From: a bacterium
Lineage (GTDB): Bacteria; UBA9089; JASEIO01
Assembly (NCBI GenBank): GCA_030017475.1
Contig: JASEIO010000030.1
Span: 1-19,864, forward strand
Direction of reading: 5' to 3'
Length of the DNA stretch: 19,864 nucleotides
Shown here: positions 1 to 7,657 of the stretch, piece by piece
How positions within the stretch are numbered: position 1 is the stretch's first letter
Layout of the letters: every line of letters starts with the position of its first letter
The notes under the pieces: model-generated
What the model was told of the DNA's origin: nothing
Databases searched by the model: none
Seen by the model: the letters and a program-made list of their open reading frames with translations, nothing else
Made by a program: the position numbers and the translations under genes

Positions 1-60
1 TTATTCAGATATCTTAATCTACTGACCTGGATACCTTGTGTCTTTACTATCCAAAAAAAA
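1..60. repeat. Left copy of a terminal inverted repeat
   Basis: Bases 1-60 match the reverse complement of 19805-19864 at 59 of 60 positions. The first 40 bases are identical, position 41 is T here against C in the other copy, and 42-60 are identical, ending in an A run. The repeat contains the 8-base palindrome AGATATCT and a short stem TGGATA/TATCCA. Both copies lie just beyond the 3' end of the outermost gene and point outward, so each could be the edge of a dispersed element whose body lies outside the window. No coding sequence is recognised in it. Confidence 0.9.
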
Positions 61-62
61 AA

Positions 63-86
63 TTTATAACTCCGATATAAGAATGG
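63..86. repeat. Short dispersed repeat, copy 1
   Basis: This 24-base segment recurs at 9931-9956, where it carries a 2-base TC/CT insertion. The shared core is CGATATAAGAATGG preceded by TTTATAACTC. Both copies are intergenic and downstream of a gene (the transporter here, the amidase there), so it looks like a small dispersed repeat or the end of a MITE-like element. It directly adjoins the terminal inverted repeat, separated from it only by the A run. Confidence 0.7.
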
Positions 87-137
87 CATAGAAAAGAGTT
101 TCCCATCAAAATCTAAGAGTGAACATTTGTGGTTTTG

Positions 138-1472
138 TTATCTAAAGACCCCCGGCAAACAAATCAAGAAAAGGGTGGCCACCAGGCAGGTGATCAACAT
201 GATAATACTGCCGCTCTTAAACCATTTCCTGAAGGTGATACGATCCTTTGTTTTCTCACTCATAGAGACAACAACTACATTAGCGGTGGCCCCAATTGGA
301 GTTCCATTTCCGCCAAAGCCAACCCCTAAGGCCAAAGACCACCAGAGCGGGTTAGGGTTCATTCCGGCTGCGGCTACATGTTTAATGATAGGCACCATGG
401 TCATCGTAAAGGGGATGTTGTCCACAATGGCCGAGGTGATGGCCGCTACCCAGAGAAGAATTATCGGGGCAAGAATCATATTGTCTTTGGCTAGGCCGAC
501 GAGACCTTCTCCCAAAACCTCTAAAACACCAGAATGTTCTACCCCTCCCACCAGAACAAACAGGGCAATAAAGAAGAGAAGCGCCGCCCATTCTACATCA
601 TGCAAGATCTCATCAGGTTCTGGCCGGATAAGCAGAAATACTAAGCTTGCTCCGAACATAGCCACAAAAGACGGCTCGAGATGAAGCCTATGATGGATAA
701 AGAAGAAAAGAATCATCAAGGTCAGGGTAAATAGACACCTCTTTAAACTCCTGACGTCCCTGATAGCCGCATATTCATCCATGGCCATTATCTGCTTGAT
801 ACCCTCTGGCTTCTGCGATAATTCCTTACAAAAGACAAACCTAAAGGTAAGAAGTGTCGCAAGCCAGGCAACAACTACCGGCGGCAGGGTGTGGAGGAGG
901 AAATCATTGAAGGTAAAGGGAGCGGCAGAGCCGATAATGATATTGGGAGGATCACCAACCATGGTTCCAACACCACCTACATTAGAGAGAAGGGCCTCGG
1001 CTATCAAAATGGGTGTTGCTGAAATCCCCAGGGTCTGCATGATCAATATAGTCACCGGGCCAATCAAGATAATAGTGGTCACATTATCCAAGATCATAGA
1101 GAGTACCGTGGTTATGGTCCCAAGTAGCACCAATAATATCCAGGGGTTTCCCTTAGATATCTTTGCCCCCTTAACGGCTAGATAATTGAATAATCCTGTT
1201 CTCTTTAAGTTGGCGACAACAATCATCATCCCCATCAGGAGAAAGATGGTGTTGGCATCAATGGCCTTTAAGGCATCTTCCTGGGAATAAAAGCCATATC
1301 TTGTTCCAAAAGCAACCATCACACATGCCCCGAACATAGCAATGATAGTTCGATGAACCCTCTCAGAGAAGATGAGGGTGAAGGTAAGAACAAATATGAC
1401 TCCGGCAATTAGTTGATTAGCTAAACTTATCCCTTCACTCATGTTTGTTCTGAACGGTAAAAAGGGTTTCAC
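138..1472 (-). CDS. NhaD/ArsB/P-protein family ion transporter
   Basis: This is a predicted inner-membrane transporter of the ion transporter superfamily (NhaD Na+/H+ antiporters, ArsB arsenite permeases, P-protein type), 444 residues with about 11-12 hydrophobic helices. The two halves repeat each other: LDN at 128-130 with the family motif NVGGVGTMVGDPPN at 164-177, and VDN at 350-352 with GGNGTPIGATAN at 387-398. These half-membrane loops carry the conserved Asp/Asn residues expected at the ion site. The substrate (Na+/H+, arsenite or organic anion) cannot be told, and no arsenic-resistance gene is nearby. The GTG start at 1472 overlaps the alaS stop (GTGA), but its GGAGG lies only one base upstream. 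ATG at 1442 (residue 11) is an alternative without a clear ribosome binding site. Base composition is visibly richer in G+C than alaS, hinting at a different history. Confidence 0.88.
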   Translation of the reverse strand: MKPFLPFRTNMSEGISLANQLIAGVIFVLTFTLIFSERVHRTIIAMFGACVMVAFGTRYGFYSQEDALKAIDANTIFLLMGMMIVVANLKRTGLFNYLAVKGAKISKGNPWILLVLLGTITTVLSMILDNVTTIILIGPVTILIMQTLGISATPILIAEALLSNVGGVGTMVGDPPNIIIGSAAPFTFNDFLLHTLPPVVVAWLATLLTFRFVFCKELSQKPEGIKQIMAMDEYAAIRDVRSLKRCLFTLTLMILFFFIHHRLHLEPSFVAMFGASLVFLLIRPEPDEILHDVEWAALLFFIALFVLVGGVEHSGVLEVLGEGLVGLAKDNMILAPIILLWVAAITSAIVDNIPFTMTMVPIIKHVAAAGMNPNPLWWSLALGVGFGGNGTPIGATANVVVVSMSEKTKDRITFRKWFKSGSIIMLITCLVATLFLICLPGVFR

Positions 1473-4066
1473 CCCTCCAATCTTTTCTTAATAATCTTAA
1501 TCCCTTCTTTCAATGCATATTCAAGCTTTTCTTGGTCTATACCACCTGCCTGTCCGAAATCCGGTCTCCCTCCTCCACCTCCTCCAACTATCTTTGCTAC
1601 CTCATTTATTAACTTACCGGCATGAACCCTTTGGGTTAAATCCTTACTTATCTTAGCAATAAAGACAACATGCCTATCTACCACTCCTCCTAATATAACT
1701 ATACCAGATCTTAACCTTTCGATTAATAGATCACTCAATTCCCGTAATGTAGTAGAATCTACATCAAGTACCTTTTCAGAAATTATAGGGATCCCTTCTA
1801 CATAAATAGCACGAGAGATGAAATCAGGGATCCTTCCTTTAGCCAACCTATTTTTAAGCGATAGATTTTCCCTTTCTAATCTTTTATTTGTCTCTACTAA
1901 ATATCCGATTCTTTCCATAATTTTGTCAGTCTTAAGATAATCCTCAATTTCATTAAGGATTTCTTCTTTTCTTGAGATATATTCATAGCAAGATTTTCCA
2001 GTCCGTCCCTCAATCCTTCTGACCCCTGAAGATACCCCAGTTTCTTGAATCAATTTAAAAATCCCAATCTCTCCTGTTGCCCGACAATGGGTGCCACCGC
2101 ATAACTCCATTGAAAAATCAGAAATCTTCACTACCCTTACCACTTCTCCATATTCCTCTTCAAATAATGCTATAGCCCCCAAGCCTTTTGCCTGCTCTTT
2201 AGTAGTATAGAATGTTTCTACGTTCAAATTATCCTGTATCTTCTCATTTACCAACTCCTCTACCATATGTCGCTCTTGTAAGGTTAGAGGTTTTAGATGG
2301 GTAAAATCAAAACGAAAATAGGTATCACTGACATATGAACCAGTTTGCCTTATATGTCTCCCTAAAATCTTACGCAAGGCCCCCTGTAATAAATGAGTAG
2401 CAGTATGGTTTTTGGCAATTGCAAGCCTTCTCGATTTATCAACCTTTGCCTTTATTCTATCCCCAACCCTAATATGTCCTCTTACAACCTTTCCTTTATG
2501 TATCACTACTCCATTCTTCTCCTTTTGGGTGTCTGTTACCTCTACCTTTACATCCTTGGCTATTAATTCACCAGTATCCCCTACCTGTCCACCAGCTTCA
2601 GCATAAAAAGGGGTCTTGTCCGTTAATGTAACCTCTATTATATCCCCCTCTTTTGCCTCAATAATCGGATGTCTATCCTTCAATATAGTTGAAATTTGTA
2701 TATCCTCCTCATACCTTTCATACCCTGTGAATTCTTTAGTACCTTTTATTTCCCTCCCCACCTCTTCATAGGGTAAAGCCTTTGGTTTCTTCCAGGGCGA
2801 CCTTCTTTTCTGTTTTTCCATCTCTTTATCAAACCCTTCTTTATCTATCAAAAAGCCACGCTCCCGAGCCACCTCTTCGGTTAACTCCATTGGAAAACCA
2901 TAAGTATCATACAGTCTAAAAACATCCTCTCCCTTTATGGCACGCTGCTTTCTTTTGCTATATTGCGTGATCATATCCTCAAGTACAATCAATCCTTTAT
3001 CAAGTGTATGGATGAATCTTTCCTCCTCAAGTCTTACAATATTACTTATATGTTCCCGATCTTCTCTCAACTCATGATAGATGCTGCTTGTAATAGCTAC
3101 TATCTTATAAAGAAAGGTATCTGTCACTCCAAGCCTTCTTATTTGCCTTATGGCTCTTCTTAAAAGGAATCTTAATACATAGCCCCTTCCTTCATTCGAA
3201 GGTAAAACCCCATCATAGATTAAAAAACAGATTGCTCGAATGTGATCGGCAATTATCCTTAATGAAATGACATAATCTTCGTAATTGACCTTAGCCAATT
3301 TACAGACATAATCTACAATTGGCCTTAAGAGGTCAGTATCGAAATTGCTTTTTACCCCTTGCATTATTGACGAAAGTCTTTCCAATCCCATTCCAGTATC
3401 AATGTTTTTTTGAGGTAAAGGAGTAAGTTCCCCTCCCTTTTTGCGATCAAATTGGGTGAAGACAAGATTCCATAACTCTAAGTATCTATCACAATCGCAA
3501 TCTATGCTACAGGTAGGCATTCTGCATCCAACCTCCGGACCTTGATCATATATTATCTCAGAACATGGACCACAAGGGCCAGTCTCACCCATCTTCCAGA
3601 AATTATCCTTTTCTCCTCTTTTCACAATCCTCTTCTTTTGCGAACTCCCAATTATTTTCTCCCAGATTCTACCTGCCTCCGTATCATCATAATATATGGA
3701 AATCCAAAGCCTTTCTTTTGGAATACCCATATCCTTTACTAAAAATTCCCATGCCCAGAGAATAGCCTCTTCCTTAAAATAATCACCAAATGAGAAATTC
3801 CCCAACATCTCAAAATAGGTATGATGACGAGATGTACGTCCAACTTGCTCAATATCCGAATTTCTAAGGCACCTTTGAGAGGTAGCAACTTTCCTAAATG
3901 GCAAATCTCCTTCTCCAAAAAAATACCTTTTAAAAGGGACCATACCAGCAGATGTAAAAAGAAGGGTCGGATCAGAAGCAGGAATTAAGGATGCACTTTC
4001 CCGTATCACATGTCCCCTTTCTTCAAAATAGTTCAAAAACCTTTCTCTAATTTCAGAACCTTTCAT
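1469..4066 (-). CDS. alaS: Alanyl-tRNA synthetase
   Basis: This enzyme charges tRNA-Ala with alanine and removes misacylated Ser or Gly. It has 865 residues, close to the 876 of E. coli. The N-terminus is the class II catalytic domain (SLIPASDPTLLFTSAGM near residue 30, tRNA-recognition region after about 250). The editing domain carries the zinc-site pairs H554xxxH558 and C656xxxH660. The C-terminal DHHA1/C-Ala domain ends with a run of six glycines and RPDFGQAGG at about 828-842. All key motifs are present, so it should be active. The ATG at 4066 has GGAG eight bases upstream (4075-4078). It follows the DHH phosphoesterase gene by 108 bases on the same strand and overlaps the transporter gene by 4 bases, so all three are probably one transcript. 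Confidence 0.98.
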   Translation of the reverse strand: MKGSEIRERFLNYFEERGHVIRESASLIPASDPTLLFTSAGMVPFKRYFFGEGDLPFRKVATSQRCLRNSDIEQVGRTSRHHTYFEMLGNFSFGDYFKEEAILWAWEFLVKDMGIPKERLWISIYYDDTEAGRIWEKIIGSSQKKRIVKRGEKDNFWKMGETGPCGPCSEIIYDQGPEVGCRMPTCSIDCDCDRYLELWNLVFTQFDRKKGGELTPLPQKNIDTGMGLERLSSIMQGVKSNFDTDLLRPIVDYVCKLAKVNYEDYVISLRIIADHIRAICFLIYDGVLPSNEGRGYVLRFLLRRAIRQIRRLGVTDTFLYKIVAITSSIYHELREDREHISNIVRLEEERFIHTLDKGLIVLEDMITQYSKRKQRAIKGEDVFRLYDTYGFPMELTEEVARERGFLIDKEGFDKEMEKQKRRSPWKKPKALPYEEVGREIKGTKEFTGYERYEEDIQISTILKDRHPIIEAKEGDIIEVTLTDKTPFYAEAGGQVGDTGELIAKDVKVEVTDTQKEKNGVVIHKGKVVRGHIRVGDRIKAKVDKSRRLAIAKNHTATHLLQGALRKILGRHIRQTGSYVSDTYFRFDFTHLKPLTLQERHMVEELVNEKIQDNLNVETFYTTKEQAKGLGAIALFEEEYGEVVRVVKISDFSMELCGGTHCRATGEIGIFKLIQETGVSSGVRRIEGRTGKSCYEYISRKEEILNEIEDYLKTDKIMERIGYLVETNKRLERENLSLKNRLAKGRIPDFISRAIYVEGIPIISEKVLDVDSTTLRELSDLLIERLRSGIVILGGVVDRHVVFIAKISKDLTQRVHAGKLINEVAKIVGGGGGGRPDFGQAGGIDQEKLEYALKEGIKIIKKRLEG

Positions 4067-4174
4067 CTATATAACTCCAAATAAATATGTAAAGAAGGGA
4101 GGATTGCCGGTATGATAGATGGTTAGCATTACTGAGGTCATGCCTGAGAAATGAAATAGATACCAACGTGACAC

Positions 4175-5056
4175 TTACTTAAGATGAGAGATGATTTCCT
4201 CAATCGTTGTATCTGCCTTTTCAATATCAATCTGACATGTAGCGGCACCTCGGTGTCCACCTCCGCCGTATCTCGCCAATAAGTTTCCAAGATTCACTTT
4301 GCACGTCCGGTTGAATATGCTGTGACCTACAGCTATAACTGTATTACCCAACTTACCATCAAAGCTTCGAACCTCTACATTCGCCTCTGGATAGAGTGTA
4401 AAGATAAGGAAACGGTTACCTGCAGGTATCTCTTTGATACCACGGAGATCTGTGACAATGACATTTCCGTCCTGTCGTGAGTGCCTTTTTAGAAACTCCT
4501 TGAACTGTTCATGTTCGTTGAGGACCCGATCACACCTCTTTTTTACCTCTGGATGCTGGAGAATCTTCTCCAATGGAGCCTCCTTAACATACTCCACAAG
4601 CCAGCAAAAGTACTTGCGGAACTCAGGACCAAGTCCTGTTCGAGGGTCAAGGGTAAGCCCCAAGAGTATCCATCCACTTGGTTTCTCCACCTCCTCCATC
4701 TTTAACTGGGCAGAGTCCAGCCGGTCTGTAGATTCCAGTAGGTCTTTGAACTTATCGAACTCCGGACGATGGTAGTAGTCGTAGATGACCCGTGCGGTGC
4801 TTGGTGCAATGGCAAACTTACCACGGTATGGACCAATCTCTTCAATCTTTCGGTCCTCAGAAATGTGGTGATCAAACCACAGCCCACACCCTTTAACATA
4901 AGGAAGATTTGTGAGAATATCTTCTTCTGTCACTTGTATCTTTCCATCTTGCATGTCCTTAGGATGGGCAAAGGCAATCTCTGTTACATTCTCCACCATT
5001 GTAAGAAAGACCAAACTGGTCAATCCATCCATATCACCACGAGTAAATACACGCAT
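4175..5056 (-). CDS. DHH/DHHA1-family phosphoesterase
   Basis: This is a soluble, metal-dependent phosphoesterase of the DHH superfamily (RecJ, NrnA, GdpP and related), 293 residues. Seen motifs are TRGDMDG at 5-11 (metal-binding D8 and D10), FDHH with D62-H63-H64, an acidic STDRLDS stretch near 113, and a C-terminal DHHA1 domain with the substrate-binding GGGGH (H268). The single-domain size and lack of membrane or CBS parts point to a small-substrate enzyme such as a nanoRNase/pAp phosphatase or a polyphosphate/nucleotide phosphatase, but the substrate is not determined. The ATG at 5056 is preceded by AGGAGGGAG. It is the first gene after the promoter at 5130-5159. The neighbouring AlaS carries a DHHA1-type domain too. 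Confidence 0.88.
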   Translation of the reverse strand: MRVFTRGDMDGLTSLVFLTMVENVTEIAFAHPKDMQDGKIQVTEEDILTNLPYVKGCGLWFDHHISEDRKIEEIGPYRGKFAIAPSTARVIYDYYHRPEFDKFKDLLESTDRLDSAQLKMEEVEKPSGWILLGLTLDPRTGLGPEFRKYFCWLVEYVKEAPLEKILQHPEVKKRCDRVLNEHEQFKEFLKRHSRQDGNVIVTDLRGIKEIPAGNRFLIFTLYPEANVEVRSFDGKLGNTVIAVGHSIFNRTCKVNLGNLLARYGGGGHRGAATCQIDIEKADTTIEEIISHLK

Positions 5057-5129
5057 ATCTCCCTCCTTTAATAAAGCATTGTGTGATTTCTTTATACTTC
5101 TTTGGGATATCTAGGTCATTCTTGGAAAC

Positions 5130-5159
5130 ATTCTATCACTTGACTTGGGTCTATGTCAA
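5130..5159 (-). promoter_or_regulatory. Sigma-70-like promoter for the phosphoesterase-alaS-transporter operon
   Basis: On the minus strand, TTGACA (5159-5154, a perfect -35) is followed by an 18-base spacer and TAGAAT (5135-5130, 5/6 of the -10 consensus). This would give a leader of about 65-70 bases before the ATG at 5056. The -35 overlaps a small inverted repeat (TTGAC at 5140-5144 and GTCAA at 5155-5159, 10 bases apart) that could be an operator, though it is short. Confidence 0.6.
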
Positions 5160-5232
5160 CAAAAAATTGCCCCTTGTGTATCAAAAACAAAGATTACCTT
5201 ACATGTTTCAATCCATTTCTTATGTCCTTTCC

Positions 5233-5261
5233 TTGCATTCTCACTTTATCTATGGTAAGAT
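5233..5261 (+). promoter_or_regulatory. Possible promoter for the spermidine-synthase-like gene
   Basis: TTGCAT (5233-5238), a 17-base spacer and TAAGAT (5256-5261) lie in the divergent intergenic region, 59 bases before the ATG at 5320. Each box matches the consensus only partly (3/6 and 4/6), so it is a candidate supported mainly by position. The 263-base gap 5057-5319 holds nothing else that I recognise apart from the opposing promoter. Confidence 0.35.
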
Positions 5262-5319
5262 TTACAAACGAATCATATTTAAGATGAACTATAATCGTTG
5301 ATTTTGGAGTAGATTCATT

Positions 5320-7602
5320 ATGGAAGGGAATTTACGCCCAAGCGGAAAGATATGGTTAGATATTGCCATAATTATTTCTGGTTTTATATCAATAGTGGGT
5401 CAGTCTGTTTTGATAAGAGAACTTACTTGTGTATTTTATGGAAATGAACTGAGTTTAGGGGTGATCCTTTTCTCATGGCTTTTCTGGATGGCAGTTGGAA
5501 GCTTTGGAATAGGAAGGTTTGTAGATAGAATTGGTCCAAAGGTTCAAATATTTGTGCTTACTCAGATTTTAGTTTCCTTTCTTTTGCCCCTTACACTCTT
5601 TGCAGTGAGGTCTATTAAATTAATACTTGGTGTATTTCCAGGTGAACTGATTGGATACTCTGCAATGGTTATGGTAACATTTGTAATACTTGCACCCATC
5701 TGTATAGTAATTGGATTTCAATTTACCCTTTCCTGTAAGATCTACTCCCGCATATTGCAAAATGCACCAAAGGCAGTAGGGAAAATTTATATCTACGATA
5801 CCATAGGTGATATGCTTGGAGGATTTGCCTTTGGATATATCTTTATAAATATCTTCCATTCCTTCCAGACACTATTTTATGTGTTACCCATAAACCTCAT
5901 AGGAGGTTTAGCATTAGCATGGGCTTACTGTAAGAGAAGGATCTTACTTAAAGGAATAATAGGATTGAGTATTCTCCTTAACATATGGTGTATCATCCAG
6001 GTTGAGAAGATAGATAGACTTACTACATCCTTTTCCTGGAAGGGATTCACACTTGTTGAGACTGCTACATCCCGATACAGCAACCTTACACTCATAAAAC
6101 AAGGTGACCTTTACTCCCTTTACCAGAATGGTATCCTTTCTTTCACCAATCCTTCCAAGATGAGTTCTGAGGAACTCATTCATTTCTCTCTGCTTGAGGT
6201 TAGGAATCCAAAGCGGGTTCTTGTGGTGAGTGATGCTGTAAGTGGAGCCTTGCAGGAGATTTTAAAATATCCGGTTGAAGAGGTTTACTATGTTGAACTC
6301 GATCCTGCGATCCTCAGCTTAGCCAAGCCATATATTACCAAATCCGATCTCCAAGCCCTCAAGGATGAAAGGGTAAAACTTATCCATACCGATGGTAGGT
6401 TTTTTATCAAAAGATTTGTAGGTAGGCCATTTGATTGTATCATAATAAATGTGGGCGATCCATCAACAGCAGAGAAGAATAAATTCTATACCATTGAGTT
6501 CTTCCAGGAGATAAGATCAATATTAGACCCAAATGGTGTAGTCACACTATGTGTTTGGTCAAATGAGAATTATCTTGGTCGGACCCTCTTAGAATTCAAT
6601 GGATGTATCTATCATACACTTAAGCATGCCTTTCCAAATATTGTATTGGTTCCAGGAGAGAGGCTCTTCCTTATTGCCTCTTCAAGTGATGATTTTCTTA
6701 CTAATGATCCAAATGTCTTATCTCGTAGATTCAATCAATATGGGATAAAGACAAGGTTTGTGAATGAGTACTATCTACCTTATAGATTTTACTTACCTCG
6801 AATGGAATATATAAGGAAAACACTTGATAACTTCAAGGAGGCGAGGATAAACCGAGACCTTTATCCTGTGTGTTACTACTTTGATATGACCTTATGGGGC
6901 GCGCAATTCTCAAAGACAGTGGAGAAGATATTTCTCTTCTTATATAGGATAAGGATAGGATGGATAACTGTTTTTATATGTACCGCAGGCTTCCTTCTTT
7001 GGCTACTTCGGCGACAGGTAGGAAGGTCTTTTGTCCCCCTAGTGGTATTTAGTGTAGGGGCAGCAGGGATTGTTATAGAGATAGTCTTAGTCATTGGGTT
7101 TCAAGTATTATATGGCTATATCTACCATATGATTGGTATAATCATTGCCTCTTTTATGCTCGGTATAGTCCTTGGTACCGGATGGATGAACCGCAGGCTT
7201 GATTGGATAAAGGACAAGATCCTTACATTGGCACTCTTAGAACTTACATATGCAGGATACCTGATTCTCTTACCAGGGATATTTCAATTACTTAAGGTAT
7301 TTCATCAACGGGTGTTTATCCAATTCTCAATTCAAATCTTGTTTCCAACATTAACAGTTCTTGCAGGTCTATGGGTTGGCATGATCTTTCCTTTGGCTAT
7401 TAAGATATACCTAAAAGATGAGAAAACCATTGGTAGAACTACAGGGATATTATATGCCTTAGATTTAGGAGGAGCCTGTGTAGGATCACTTTTAGTATCT
7501 ATCCTATTAATACCAATATTTGGTATACCAAAGAGTTGTATGCTCTTAAGCCTATTAAATATAGTAAGTTTCGTCCTCTTATCCTCTATTCGTAAGGCTT
7601 AA
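5320..7602 (+). CDS. Membrane protein with spermidine-synthase-like domain
   Basis: This 760-residue integral membrane protein has three parts: about six N-terminal hydrophobic helices (about 12-225), a cytosolic methyltransferase-fold domain resembling spermidine synthase (about 245-465), and about six C-terminal helices (about 548-755). This is the architecture often annotated as fused MFS/spermidine synthase. In the soluble domain, VELDP (D328) matches the acidic end of beta-2 that holds the nucleoside, and the block NVGDPSTAEKNKFYTIEFF from 377 matches the DxxDP...LY..EF signature. The first Asp of DxxDP, the catalytic base in true spermidine synthases, is Asn377 here, and the usual GGGxG loop is not recognisable. 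Aminopropyl transfer is therefore doubtful and the function is unknown. GGAG lies ten bases before the ATG. It shares its strand with the TadG-PQQ and amidase genes. Confidence 0.85.
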   Translation: MEGNLRPSGKIWLDIAIIISGFISIVGQSVLIRELTCVFYGNELSLGVILFSWLFWMAVGSFGIGRFVDRIGPKVQIFVLTQILVSFLLPLTLFAVRSIKLILGVFPGELIGYSAMVMVTFVILAPICIVIGFQFTLSCKIYSRILQNAPKAVGKIYIYDTIGDMLGGFAFGYIFINIFHSFQTLFYVLPINLIGGLALAWAYCKRRILLKGIIGLSILLNIWCIIQVEKIDRLTTSFSWKGFTLVETATSRYSNLTLIKQGDLYSLYQNGILSFTNPSKMSSEELIHFSLLEVRNPKRVLVVSDAVSGALQEILKYPVEEVYYVELDPAILSLAKPYITKSDLQALKDERVKLIHTDGRFFIKRFVGRPFDCIIINVGDPSTAEKNKFYTIEFFQEIRSILDPNGVVTLCVWSNENYLGRTLLEFNGCIYHTLKHAFPNIVLVPGERLFLIASSSDDFLTNDPNVLSRRFNQYGIKTRFVNEYYLPYRFYLPRMEYIRKTLDNFKEARINRDLYPVCYYFDMTLWGAQFSKTVEKIFLFLYRIRIGWITVFICTAGFLLWLLRRQVGRSFVPLVVFSVGAAGIVIEIVLVIGFQVLYGYIYHMIGIIIASFMLGIVLGTGWMNRRLDWIKDKILTLALLELTYAGYLILLPGIFQLLKVFHQRVFIQFSIQILFPTLTVLAGLWVGMIFPLAIKIYLKDEKTIGRTTGILYALDLGGACVGSLLVSILLIPIFGIPKSCMLLSLLNIVSFVLLSSIRKA

Positions 7603-7608
7603 ATTGGG

Positions 7609-7637
7609 TTGATAAACACCTTAAAATATGCTATAAT
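7609..7637 (+). promoter_or_regulatory. Strong sigma-70-like promoter
   Basis: TTGATA (7609-7614), a 17-base spacer and a perfect TATAAT (7632-7637), with an extended -10 TGC just before it. It sits in the 55-base gap between the spermidine-synthase-like gene and the TadG-PQQ gene, so the latter and the amidase can be transcribed independently. Initiation would leave a leader of only about 14 bases, containing the AGGGGG ribosome binding site (7645-7650). Confidence 0.7.
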
Positions 7638-7657
7638 GGTCGATAGGGGGATATGAT

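Noticed and set aside
127-684. Long plus-strand open frame opposite the transporter gene
   Set aside because: It has low-complexity composition and no recognisable domain, and lies antisense to a gene with clear family motifs.
5205-5219. GTTTCAATCC-like sequence resembling a CRISPR repeat end
   Set aside because: It occurs once, with no spaced copies and no cas genes.
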